Source of the DNA: an uncultured Prevotella sp.
Lineage (GTDB): Bacteria > Bacteroidota > Bacteroidia > Bacteroidales > Bacteroidaceae
NCBI GenBank assembly: GCA_900770395.1
Contig: CAAGKM010000006.1
Coordinates: 1 to 64,000 of the forward strand
Direction: 5' to 3'
DNA: 64,000 bases
Notes under the pieces: generated by a model
Told to the model about the DNA's origin: nothing
The model's database searches: none
The model's input: only the letters and a program-made list of their open reading frames with translations
Translations under genes and position numbers: made by a program
In this document: positions 44,246 to 51,710 of the stretch, in pieces
Layout of the letters: each line of letters begins with the position of its first letter
Position numbering within the stretch: the stretch's first letter is position 1

Positions 44246-45076
44246 TTACTTTTTATACACAATTTTGTGGCAATTACCCATAATCTCAACCATTTTCTCG
44301 AGTCGCTTCGTAAACAAATTTTCATCTACTTCATCCGAGAAAAATGAAAAGATAGAAATGTTAAACAATTCCAAATAGAATATCAAGATAGCAGGTAATA
44401 TCGTATAATAATGATTCCATAATTTATCTATGTCATAATGCGTTACAAACATAAAGTTTAGATTCATCTCTCCTGTTTTATTCCAAGGTCTTGTCGTTAC
44501 TGGATGAATAGCCTTATTTGACAAATTAACGATAGAACCATTATTGGTCTTTTCATATATTAAATTATATATAAACTCTCCTGTTATTGGTTTGGTAAAC
44601 CTTATGTTATCAGTCTTTTTTAATAATTCTTTGAGTTCATCATCTTTCATATTTGCAGGATCATAATTATCATTGTTTATGAATTTATCATAGAAACTAT
44701 CATCAAACAATATCCTCAAAAGTATTTTCAAATTATCAACTAACGGTCTTCTTAATAACGCATAGGTAATAACTAATCGCATTTTATTAGAGCAATCTAA
44801 AGATTCTTGCATGAAGTAACAAAAGTCTTGTAATAAACCAAGGAAAAGCGATTTATTTAATTGCTTATGAAAGCCTTTCTCATCGTTTTCTTTTAGAAAT
44901 CCCCAAATATCAGTTTTATTTTTTAATTTCTCAAGTTGCTCCTTATCTAAGGAATACGTAGAAACTTGCAGAAACTTAAAGTCTTCGCATAAAATAAATT
45001 CTTCAATTTGCTTCACCAGTTCAAAACATGCAGTATGAACATTTTGATACTCCTTTGGTAAATAAAAAAAATCCAT
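44246..45076 (-). CDS. Unknown protein of AT-rich accessory block
   Basis: 276 residues, not recognised. It has no signal peptide. Helical N-terminal half (YQNVHTACFELVKQIEEFIL), a motif VITYALLRRPLVDNLKILLRIL in the middle, and a hydrophobic region near the C-terminus (YYTILPAILIFYLELFNISIFSFF) that may be one or two membrane helices. The LLRRPLVDNL segment resembles HEPN-like DUF5677-type proteins only loosely. It sits 68 bases upstream of the DUF1016 gene in the same direction and directly after a methyltransferase gene fragment, so it likely arrived with defence genes. Confidence 0.6.
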   Translation of the reverse strand: MDFFYLPKEYQNVHTACFELVKQIEEFILCEDFKFLQVSTYSLDKEQLEKLKNKTDIWGFLKENDEKGFHKQLNKSLFLGLLQDFCYFMQESLDCSNKMRLVITYALLRRPLVDNLKILLRILFDDSFYDKFINNDNYDPANMKDDELKELLKKTDNIRFTKPITGEFIYNLIYEKTNNGSIVNLSNKAIHPVTTRPWNKTGEMNLNFMFVTHYDIDKLWNHYYTILPAILIFYLELFNISIFSFFSDEVDENLFTKRLEKMVEIMGNCHKIVYKK

Positions 45077-45078
45077 AT

Positions 45079-45174
45079 TTATTCTTCATTTAATTCATCA
45101 CCCATACGATATTTTATGTCGTAGTTTATGATAAAATCTAACTCTTCTGCGGTGAAACTGTATTGGTCGTAATT
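45079..45174 (-). pseudogene. 3' fragment of an Eco57I-like methyltransferase gene
   Basis: The frame beginning after TAA at 45175 reads NYDQYSFTAEELDFIINYD and ends with IKYRMGDELNEE-stop. This is the characteristic C-terminus of large Eco57I/type IIG-like adenine methyltransferases. The remaining ~1,000 codons are absent, so it marks a deleted R-M gene. Confidence 0.6.
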
Positions 45175-45207
45175 TTATTGTACCTCAAGTTTATATGTTT
45201 GTATAAA

Positions 45208-45474
45208 TTATTTTGAAAAAGAGAATGACGTTTTTGTTTCTATCCATTCCCTGAGAGGAACGCCATAGTTTTTTGCAAAAACACAACATATGTTGTACTT
45301 GCTCATATTCCTGGCAGGATTAAGTGCTTTAGGGAAAAGTATCATAATTTCCTTTGCACCACATACCCCACGCCATGCGGTGTCCGTCGCATTAGGCTTT
45401 CTGTTTTTGTCGTATGTGCCTATAATCAGTATCGGTTGTGGAAGAGTCCACGATTTTTGTTCATATGATTTCAT
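45208..45474 (-). pseudogene. Truncated flavin reductase gene
   Basis: 88 residues: MKSYEQKSWTLPQPILIIGT, then DKNRKPNATDTAWRGVCGAKEIMI, the start of a flavoredoxin-type flavin reductase (normally ~190 residues). After about 55 residues the similarity ends and the frame stops early. A -7 box TACCTTTG remains at 45512-45519. It is likely a core gene broken by insertion of the accessory block. Confidence 0.65.
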
Positions 45475-45511
45475 AATTTACTGTTGCTTTTAGTTGCAGA
45501 GGTATTTTACG

Positions 45512-45519
45512 CAAAGGTA
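45512..45519 (-). promoter_or_regulatory. -7 box (TACCTTTG) upstream of flavin reductase remnant
   Basis: Minus-strand TACCTTTG, 38 bases before ATG 45474. Confidence 0.45.
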
Positions 45520-45724
45520 CAAAATATAGTTGAATTACACAAACTTTTCTGACAATATTTTTTTTGATGTTCAAAAATTTCAGATGACTTCTATAAAATT
45601 GGCTCACTTGTATCAAATGGTGAATGAAGACATGCCGTTTTTATTTTCCTAAATTAAAAAATAATACATTTTTTAAGAATCCTTCTTCTTTTACAATTTT
45701 ATTTTGTAATTTCGCGGAAAAACA

Positions 45725-45898
45725 ATGAGACAAGATGAGTTATTAATAGTGGATGAGGCGTTAATAGAAGCCCAATATTTAATTTCAAACGAGATACAAA
45801 GTGTTATAGACGAGGACGTTTGTGATGAATACCAAGGTGTTCTTGACAAGATAGATTGTGCGCTACATATTGTCAAGGAGCATAAGATTAACCAATAA
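45725..45898 (+). CDS. 57-aa acidic small protein
   Basis: ATG 45725 to TAA 45896 encodes MRQDELLIVDEALIEAQYLI and 37 more residues ending KEHKINQ; acidic and probably all helical. A TAATTTCG sequence (one mismatch to the -7 consensus) lies just upstream, near 45708. It overlaps the 3' end of the convergent HNH gene by 11 bases. It is not recognised, but codon use looks protein-like. It could be an antitoxin-like or regulatory partner, which is only a guess. Confidence 0.5.
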   Translation: MRQDELLIVDEALIEAQYLISNEIQSVIDEDVCDEYQGVLDKIDCALHIVKEHKINQ

Positions 45899-46625
45899 AA
45901 CAATTCTCTTGGTGATACACAAGATACTTCTTGTGCATATCTTCTAATTTGCGAAGTTGCATGCTCTTATTTATGCCTAATAACTTTCTGTCGTTATTAT
46001 CAAGGAAACTACTACATTGTATATTGCCTTTTAAGTCGAATGTGATATAACCTTTATCAAAAAGTTTATCAATATTTGGCTGCAAAAGCAATCCATTGAA
46101 AGGGTCCAACCGTTGTTCATTGTCACTAACATACCAAGGCTTGATATGAGAAGCTACAAGTACTGGTAATAGAGAACAACCGCTAATGCTGCAACCGTTC
46201 CAATATTCGATAAGCTTATTTCTGAATATCCCTTGTCCTATTCTCGATTGTATTATCTGTTCTTTTTCTGTTTGAATTATTTGCTTGTTGCCTTCTATTT
46301 TGCGTATCTCAGAAATTATTGTATCGTTAATTCTGTTGATATAGCCAGATTTTATAAAAGAAAGAAATTTCCTTAACCCTGCTTGTAAATCCACTAATGC
46401 TTTTGCTGTATTGTATCTATCTCTTTGTTTATACACTTTTCTTTCTTCATTCATAATGTGTTCCACATATTCCTCTGTGACATTCGTGTCCAGAATATAA
46501 GAATGTGAAAGAAACCTCATACGACTGATATAATCGTGACTTGTTTTTTTCGCAATACCTCCATGGGAAAGCATATATTGAAGAAAATTATGCTCTAATT
46601 CTTGAAAGGTCAAAGCTGATTCCAT
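45888..46625 (-). CDS. HNH restriction endonuclease-like protein
   Basis: 245 residues. An N-terminal helical domain (LEHNFLQYMLSHGGIAKKTSHDYISRMRFL) resembles a SAM-like DNA-binding/integrase-arm fold. The C-terminal HNH_2-type nuclease reads NGCSISGC, VLVASHIKPW (catalytic His), RLDPFNGLLLQPNIDKLFDKGYI. This is the layout of stand-alone HNH restriction endonucleases; no methylase gene is next to it. It is expressed from a promoter copy shared with the type III R-M island. Confidence 0.85.
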   Translation of the reverse strand: MESALTFQELEHNFLQYMLSHGGIAKKTSHDYISRMRFLSHSYILDTNVTEEYVEHIMNEERKVYKQRDRYNTAKALVDLQAGLRKFLSFIKSGYINRINDTIISEIRKIEGNKQIIQTEKEQIIQSRIGQGIFRNKLIEYWNGCSISGCSLLPVLVASHIKPWYVSDNEQRLDPFNGLLLQPNIDKLFDKGYITFDLKGNIQCSSFLDNNDRKLLGINKSMQLRKLEDMHKKYLVYHQENCFIG

Positions 46626-46747
46626 AATTATATTGTATTTTGATGTTTAGTATGTCCATACATTTTCGTTTATGGTATTCCACATGTGTTTAGGCTTGTT
46701 TAATAGTTCCATATATTGATTTAGGAATATCCATATTTTTTCTTACT

Positions 46748-46863
46748 GCCTGCAAAGTTACGAATAAATGAGGAGAATGCAAAATAAATGTTGATTTATT
46801 TTTATTCCCGAGTGCAAGTAATTTATCGAAAGTTAATAAATAAAGTTGAGAATCAAGAATTTT
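46748..46863 (-). promoter_or_regulatory. Composite promoter region of HNH gene
   Basis: Read on the minus strand, 46863-46829 equals 11433-11467 (35/35 bases) and 46820-46748 equals 10274-10346 (70/73). It therefore carries both island promoter segments in series. The intact -7 box TAACTTTG is at 46753-46760, and a second, damaged one (TAACTTTC) is near 46827. The leader to ATG 46625 is about 120 bases. Confidence 0.7.
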
Positions 46864-46934
46864 ATTGTATAGTTCGTTCTTCAAAGAGGGGCAAAATAGC
46901 ACTATTCTGAAAGAGGGGATACGTATAATCTAAT

Positions 46935-47022
46935 GAACATATGTTCTTCAACGATTGAACATATGTTAAATGCCCATCGAACATATGTTCATCGGTCAAT
47001 GAACTTATGTTCTCAAGAAAGT
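46935..47022. repeat. Tandem array 5: four 22-bp units with palindromic heads
   Basis: Units at 46935, 46957, 46979 and 47001. The head GAACATATGTTC is a perfect 12-base palindrome in units 1 and 3 and nearly so in 2 and 4. The 10-base tails differ completely (TTCAACGATT, CATCGGTCAAT and others). An 81-codon minus-strand frame across the array looks accidental. Confidence 0.9.
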
Positions 47023-47189
47023 TAGTATATAGACTATGACAATATTGGGGACTTATGTTGTCTTTATTTGTAATTAAACAAGGTTGATAATGTAAATAAA
47101 ATATCATAAATTTTCTGCATAAATTTTTCGCGAAATAGAAAAACGGGAGACATGAAAATGCAAAAAATACCTCAAAATACTGGGAATTT

Positions 47190-47303
47190 GAAGTTAATTA
47201 GCTTACTTTTCCATAGAAGTTAACTTACTTTGCCGATGAAGTTAACTTACTTTGCTGATGAAGTTAACTTACTTTGCCAATAAACATAAGTGTTTTTTGC
47301 CAC
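47190..47303. repeat. Tandem array 4: five 22/26-bp units
   Basis: Units at 47190 (26 bases, with a 4-base insertion), 47216, 47238, 47260 and 47282. Core is GAAGTTAACTTACTTTGCC; AAGTTAACTT is a 10-base palindrome. The last unit, AAACATAAGTG...TTTTGCC, resembles the last unit of array 3. CGGCTTTTTTCC follows at 47331-47342. Apart from arrays 4 and 5, the HNH promoter and a 25-codon frame, the 870-base gap 46626-47497 has no gene. Confidence 0.9.
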
Positions 47304-47397
47304 GAAATAGGTGAAAATAGACTGTAAAATCGGCTTTTTTCCTGCTTGAAAAGATGATAAGATAAGCTAATGTGCTGAATGTTAGTGAGTTATCGAA

Positions 47398-47475
47398 ATG
47401 TGTATGCTTCGAGTATTTGAAACCAAATATTCGTTGAATGATTTTAAGCGATTCTCAGAAGACGTTTTGTTGTGA
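47398..47475 (+). other. 25-codon frame conserved with array-3 neighbour
   Basis: ATG 47398 encodes MCMLRVFETKYSLNDFKRFS then EDVLL-stop. The region 47413-47461 matches 25651-25700 at 46 of 50 positions, including the stop-proximal LL codons. It is probably the 3' remnant of a gene carried by the repeat element, or less likely a real small peptide. Confidence 0.4.
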
Positions 47476-47497
47476 TTATTTACATATTGATGAGCCT

Positions 47498-48955
47498 TTA
47501 TTTTCGGCATAATGCTATGCCGAAAAACGTCAGCATGCCGTTGAGCATGAGCAGCTCGTAGCCGAACTTATAGCCCCATAGGGATTGCGAGAGCTGGTCG
47601 ATGGCATAGCATAGGACGGGACTCAGCACGGCGATATAAGGCATTGCGCCGATGTGGAGTGTTGAGTTAGGAGTATGGAATTTCTTTTTCCTCCAGCTTG
47701 TGAACATTGCATAGGCGAAGAGTCCGAGCAGCGGGCCATAGGTGTAGGAGCAGAGAATATATACCGCATCAATCACGCTGGTGCTGTTTAGCGTGCGGAA
47801 CAATAGGATGAACACCACAAATGCGGCAGCCATGCCAAGGTGGGTGCGGCGGCGCAGACGCTCATCGTCAGGTTGTTGCATGATGTCTACACAGAAGCTG
47901 GTGGTGAGGGCAGTCATGGCACTGTCGGCACTGCTCAGTGCAGCGGCCACAATGCCTATGGTGAAGAGCACCACAACAGTGCTGCCAAGATTGCCCGTGG
48001 CGGCAAACATCGGCATGATGTCGTCGGTGGAGGAGGGCAGAGCCATGCCGTTTTTGCCGGCAAGCATGAGCAGCAGTATTCCCAATGCCATCAGCAGAAG
48101 GTTGGCTGGCACGAATGCCATGCCGTAGGTGCACATATCTTTTTGCGCATCGTGGAGTGAGCGGCAGGTGAGGTTCTTCTGCATCATGTCCTGGTCGAGT
48201 CCCGTCATCACAATCACTATGAAGATGCCGCTGATGAATTGTTTCCAGAAGTTCTGGCGGCTTATCCAGTCATCAAATACGAAGACGCGGCTGTGGCTGT
48301 CGTGGACAATGGCTGTGACGGCCTCGCCAAATGAGAGGTTGAGTGCGCCAGTAACATTAATTATGATGGCTATGATGGCGGCAAAGAGACAGAAGGTCTG
48401 CAGGGTATCGGTCCATACTAAGGTCTTTATTCCTCCACGGCGTGTGTAGAACCATATCAGCGCCACCATCACAATGGCGGTGAGGGCAAAGAGTGTGGGA
48501 TTGTCATAGCCGATGACTGGTGTAACCACATAATGGTGGAGAATCATGCAGACCACATAGAAGCGCAGGGCGGCTCCCGTGATTTTCGACAGGAGGAAGA
48601 ACGAGGCTCCAGTGAGATATGCCTGTCTGCCGAGATGCTTTCCGAGATAACTGTAGATGCTGGGGCTGTTGAGCCTGTAGTATATCGGAAGCAGCACGAA
48701 TGCCACGATGAGATATCCGAAGATGAAACCTATGCAGGTTTGCAGGTAGGTCATATCGCTGTGAACCACCATTCCTGGCACACTCACAAATGATATGCCC
48801 GAGATGCTGGCGCCAATCATTCCGAATGCGACAAGATACCACGGTGACTGTCGGTCACCGTGATAAAAACTTTTGTTTGTTGCCCGACGTGAGGTGGCGC
48901 GGCTTATTAGAAATATCACCGAAAAATAGGCGATAACAGTAATCAGTATTATCAT
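47498..48955 (-). CDS. Sodium/solute symporter (SSS family)
   Basis: 485 residues from ATG 48955 (MIILITVIAYFSVIFLISRA) with about 13 hydrophobic helices. FGMIGASISGISFVSVPGMV matches the first repeat helix of the SSS fold, and VVVLFTIGIVAAALSSADSAMTALTTSFC carries the sodium-site serines. The transported substrate cannot be told; GH neighbours suggest a sugar or sugar acid. A -7 box (TAATTTTG, 48964-48971) stands only 8 bases from the ATG, so the mRNA is nearly leaderless. A hairpin at 47501-47526 overlaps the 3' end. Confidence 0.9.
   Translation of the reverse strand: MIILITVIAYFSVIFLISRATSRRATNKSFYHGDRQSPWYLVAFGMIGASISGISFVSVPGMVVHSDMTYLQTCIGFIFGYLIVAFVLLPIYYRLNSPSIYSYLGKHLGRQAYLTGASFFLLSKITGAALRFYVVCMILHHYVVTPVIGYDNPTLFALTAIVMVALIWFYTRRGGIKTLVWTDTLQTFCLFAAIIAIIINVTGALNLSFGEAVTAIVHDSHSRVFVFDDWISRQNFWKQFISGIFIVIVMTGLDQDMMQKNLTCRSLHDAQKDMCTYGMAFVPANLLLMALGILLLMLAGKNGMALPSSTDDIMPMFAATGNLGSTVVVLFTIGIVAAALSSADSAMTALTTSFCVDIMQQPDDERLRRRTHLGMAAAFVVFILLFRTLNSTSVIDAVYILCSYTYGPLLGLFAYAMFTSWRKKKFHTPNSTLHIGAMPYIAVLSPVLCYAIDQLSQSLWGYKFGYELLMLNGMLTFFGIALCRK
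47501..47526 (-). terminator. Hairpin overlapping symporter stop
   Basis: TTTTCGGCATA and TATGCCGAAAA pair perfectly around ATGC, covering the last codons of the symporter gene. Confidence 0.6.
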
Positions 48956-48963
48956 AGCGGCTG

Positions 48964-48971
48964 CAAAATTA
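48964..48971 (-). promoter_or_regulatory. -7 box (TAATTTTG) for symporter
   Basis: Minus-strand TAATTTTG, 8 bases before ATG 48955. Confidence 0.45.
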
Positions 48972-49025
48972 ATAATCTTTTTGCAAAAATCCACAGATTA
49001 TTGCGTGATTTTTACAAAAAAATAC

Positions 49026-49033
49026 TACCTTTG
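49026..49033 (+). promoter_or_regulatory. -7 box (TACCTTTG) for helicase gene
   Basis: Plus-strand TACCTTTGC, 8 bases before ATG 49042; the transcript must start at or within a few bases of the start codon. Confidence 0.6.
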
Positions 49034-49041
49034 CATATAAT

Positions 49042-50481
49042 ATGGTTTCTCACGAGCTTACATACCGCATTGAGCGTGCATTGGGATTTGAGCCTACGGC
49101 AGGACAGCGTCATGCCATGGAGCTGTTCGGACGGTTTATGACCGACCGCAACGACCATGCGCTCATGATTCTGCGCGGCTCGGCTGGTACGGGAAAGACA
49201 TCGCTTGCCGGAGCGATGGTGAGGGCAATGAGGGAACTCAGGCAGAAGATGGTGCTGCTGGCTCCTACAGGACGGGCGGCAAAGGTCTTTTCTATTAATT
49301 CTGACACGCCTGCATACACCATCCACCGCAGGATTTACCGTCAGAAATTGGCTGGCGACCTGTCGCGCTTCTCGCTCAACGACAATCTTCACAGTGATAC
49401 ATTGTTTATCGTGGATGAGGCTTCAATGGTGGCAAACCAAGGCTATAGCGACACATCGTTTGGCTCGGGACTGCTGCTTGATGACCTTGTGCAATTTGTC
49501 TACAACGGGCGCAACTGCCGTATGATGCTTATTGGCGACAAGGCACAGTTGCCTCCAGTGGGCGAGGAGGAGAGTCCTGCGCTCATAGGTGACTATATGC
49601 AGGGATATGGCTTGTCGGTGTATGAGTGCGACCTTGATGAGGTGTTGCGCCAGAGCAGTGAGAGCGGTATATTGTGGAATGCCACGATGATACGCAGCAT
49701 GATAACACACGATGAGATGACGCAACTGCCGAAGATACGCCTCACAGGATTTAGCGATATAAAGATTGTGCCGGGCGGCGAGCTGATAGAGCAGCTTGCA
49801 TCGAGCCACTCACACGCCGGACTCGACGAGACAATGGTGATAACGCGCAGCAACAAGCGAGCCAACATATATAATAATGGTATAAGGGCGATGGTGCTCG
49901 GACGTGAGGAGGAGCTGTGCTCGGGCGACATGCTGATGATAGTGAAAAACAACTATTACTGGATGGAGCTGGAGAAGGACAAGGGTGAGGGAGCACCGAC
50001 ATTCCTCGCAAACGGCGACCGTTGTGTGGTGCGCAGGGTGAGAAATATACGTGAGATGCATGGTTTCCGCTTTGCAGACCTTATGATGTCCTTTCCTGAT
50101 TATGATGACTATGAGCTTACAGCCACGGTGATGCTTGACTCACTGCAGTCGGAGGCTCCCTCGCTCACCCGTGAACAGACGGAGAGGCTCTACAACTCTG
50201 TGCTTGCCGACTATGCCGACATACCGTTGAAGACAGATCGCATGAAGGCTCTGCTGAAAGATCCTTACTACAATGCCATACAGATAAAATATGCCTACGC
50301 TATCACTTGTCATAAGGCGCAGGGCGGACAATGGGCGCATGTGTATATCGACCAGGGGTATATGACCGATGACATGCTCACTCCCGATTATATTCACTGG
50401 CTCTATACGGCATTCACCCGAGCCACGGAGCAGCTGTATCTTGTGAACTGGCCGGAAAGTCAAATGGAAAATGAAGAGTAG
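49042..50481 (+). CDS. RecD-like superfamily 1 DNA helicase
   Basis: 479 residues. LRGSAGTGKTSLAGAMVRAM (P-loop, about 50-69), TLFIVDEASMV (Walker B, motif II), LIGDKAQLPPVGEEESPAL (motif III) and YAITCHKAQGGQWAHVYID (motif V) define a RecD/TraA-type SF1 helicase with a UvrD_C_2 tail. The long N-terminal region of RecD2 is missing, so it is the compact form. Expected to move 5'-3' on DNA in repair or recombination. rmuC follows 6 bases later and a phosphopantetheinyl transferase after that, forming a three-gene run. Confidence 0.9.
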   Translation: MVSHELTYRIERALGFEPTAGQRHAMELFGRFMTDRNDHALMILRGSAGTGKTSLAGAMVRAMRELRQKMVLLAPTGRAAKVFSINSDTPAYTIHRRIYRQKLAGDLSRFSLNDNLHSDTLFIVDEASMVANQGYSDTSFGSGLLLDDLVQFVYNGRNCRMMLIGDKAQLPPVGEEESPALIGDYMQGYGLSVYECDLDEVLRQSSESGILWNATMIRSMITHDEMTQLPKIRLTGFSDIKIVPGGELIEQLASSHSHAGLDETMVITRSNKRANIYNNGIRAMVLGREEELCSGDMLMIVKNNYYWMELEKDKGEGAPTFLANGDRCVVRRVRNIREMHGFRFADLMMSFPDYDDYELTATVMLDSLQSEAPSLTREQTERLYNSVLADYADIPLKTDRMKALLKDPYYNAIQIKYAYAITCHKAQGGQWAHVYIDQGYMTDDMLTPDYIHWLYTAFTRATEQLYLVNWPESQMENEE

Positions 50482-50487
50482 AAAACT

Positions 50488-51702
50488 ATGGAGATAATAT
50501 TATTGATTACAGGAGTGGCTGTTGGAGCCATTGTAGGTTGGCTGTTTGCCAAGAACAAGACAGCCACAATTGTTGAGGCATGGAATGCCAAGTATAATGA
50601 TTTGGATAAGCGTTATGCCGTGGCACTTGCCTCAAAAGAGAACGACAAGCTGCTTGAGCAGCAGATGAAGATGATGGAGGAGCGATTGAAGAACGCCACA
50701 ACTGAGCTGCTGAAGCTGCGCTCGCAGGAGTTGCAGCAGACCAACACCACTCAGATGTCGGCAATAATTAACCCGCTGAAGGAGACTATCGGCGAGATGA
50801 GACTGGCTATGGAGAACACCCGTGAGCAGGGAACAAAGAACACGGCATCACTCGAGAAGGCGATAGAGAATGTGCTCAGCCGCGCAGCTGAGATAGGCAG
50901 CAAGGCGGACAGTCTTGCCAATGCGCTGAAGAATGAGAACAAGACTCAGGGTAATTGGGGAGAGATGATACTGAGCGAGCTGTTGGAGAAAGAGGGACTG
51001 AAGAAGGGAGTGCACTACAGCGTGCAGGAGACATTGCGTGATGAGAGCGGTAACGTTGTGCTTAATGATGAGTCGGGAAAGAGAATGATTCCCGATGTCA
51101 TCCTGCATTTTCCTGACAACCGCGATGCCATCATCGACTCTAAGGTGTCGCTGTCTGCTTTCATCGACTATCAGAATGCCGATGATGATACTGTGCGTGC
51201 AGATGCTCTCAACCGTCACATACAGAGTCTGCGCAGTCATTACAAGGAGTTGGTTCGCAAGGACTACAAGTCGTATATCAAACCGCCAAAGCAGACACTC
51301 AACTATGTAATAATGTTTGTGCCAAACGAGTCGGCTCTGCAGCTTGCCCTGCTCAATGATGCGGGATTATGGCGTGAGGCTTACGACAAGGGAGTGTTTA
51401 TCACGGGAGAGCAGAACCTCATGGCGGTGTTGCGACTCATTGAGATGGCTTGGGTGCAGCAGGAGCAGACAAAGAACCAGGAGGAGATACTCAGGCAGGC
51501 ACGGCTTTTCCTCGACCGCTTAGGCGACTTCATCCGCAACTTCGATGATATTGCCGACAAACTTGACGCCGCTCAGAAATCGTTTAAGGCAGCTAAGGAG
51601 AAGATGCTTACCGGCAGGCTGAATGTGATTACCCCGGCACGAAAGTTGGCGGACATGTCGGGACAGGAGAATCCTAAGAAACCGATACCGGAAATAAGTT
51701 AA
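50488..51702 (+). CDS. rmuC: DNA recombination protein RmuC
   Basis: 404 residues: N-terminal transmembrane helix (IILLITGVAVGAIVGWLFA), a long coiled coil (about 25-140), then the RmuC core with GNWGEMILSELLEKEGLKKGVHY, IPDVILHFPDNRDAIIDSKVSLSAF and YVIMFVPNESALQLAL, which includes PD-(D/E)XK-like acidic residues. RmuC limits DNA inversions at short inverted repeats in E. coli. The association with a helicase gene fits DNA maintenance. Confidence 0.93.
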   Translation: MEIILLITGVAVGAIVGWLFAKNKTATIVEAWNAKYNDLDKRYAVALASKENDKLLEQQMKMMEERLKNATTELLKLRSQELQQTNTTQMSAIINPLKETIGEMRLAMENTREQGTKNTASLEKAIENVLSRAAEIGSKADSLANALKNENKTQGNWGEMILSELLEKEGLKKGVHYSVQETLRDESGNVVLNDESGKRMIPDVILHFPDNRDAIIDSKVSLSAFIDYQNADDDTVRADALNRHIQSLRSHYKELVRKDYKSYIKPPKQTLNYVIMFVPNESALQLALLNDAGLWREAYDKGVFITGEQNLMAVLRLIEMAWVQQEQTKNQEEILRQARLFLDRLGDFIRNFDDIADKLDAAQKSFKAAKEKMLTGRLNVITPARKLADMSGQENPKKPIPEIS

Positions 51703-51710
51703 ATAAGGGA

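Noticed and set aside
46862..47107. An 81-codon minus-strand frame over array 5
   Set aside because: It consists mostly of repeat sequence and has no conserved character; accidental opening in AT-rich repeats.
46935..47303. Possible CRISPR array
   Set aside because: The units are contiguous 22-mers without spacers of constant length, the heads are only 11-12 bases, and no cas gene is present in the window.
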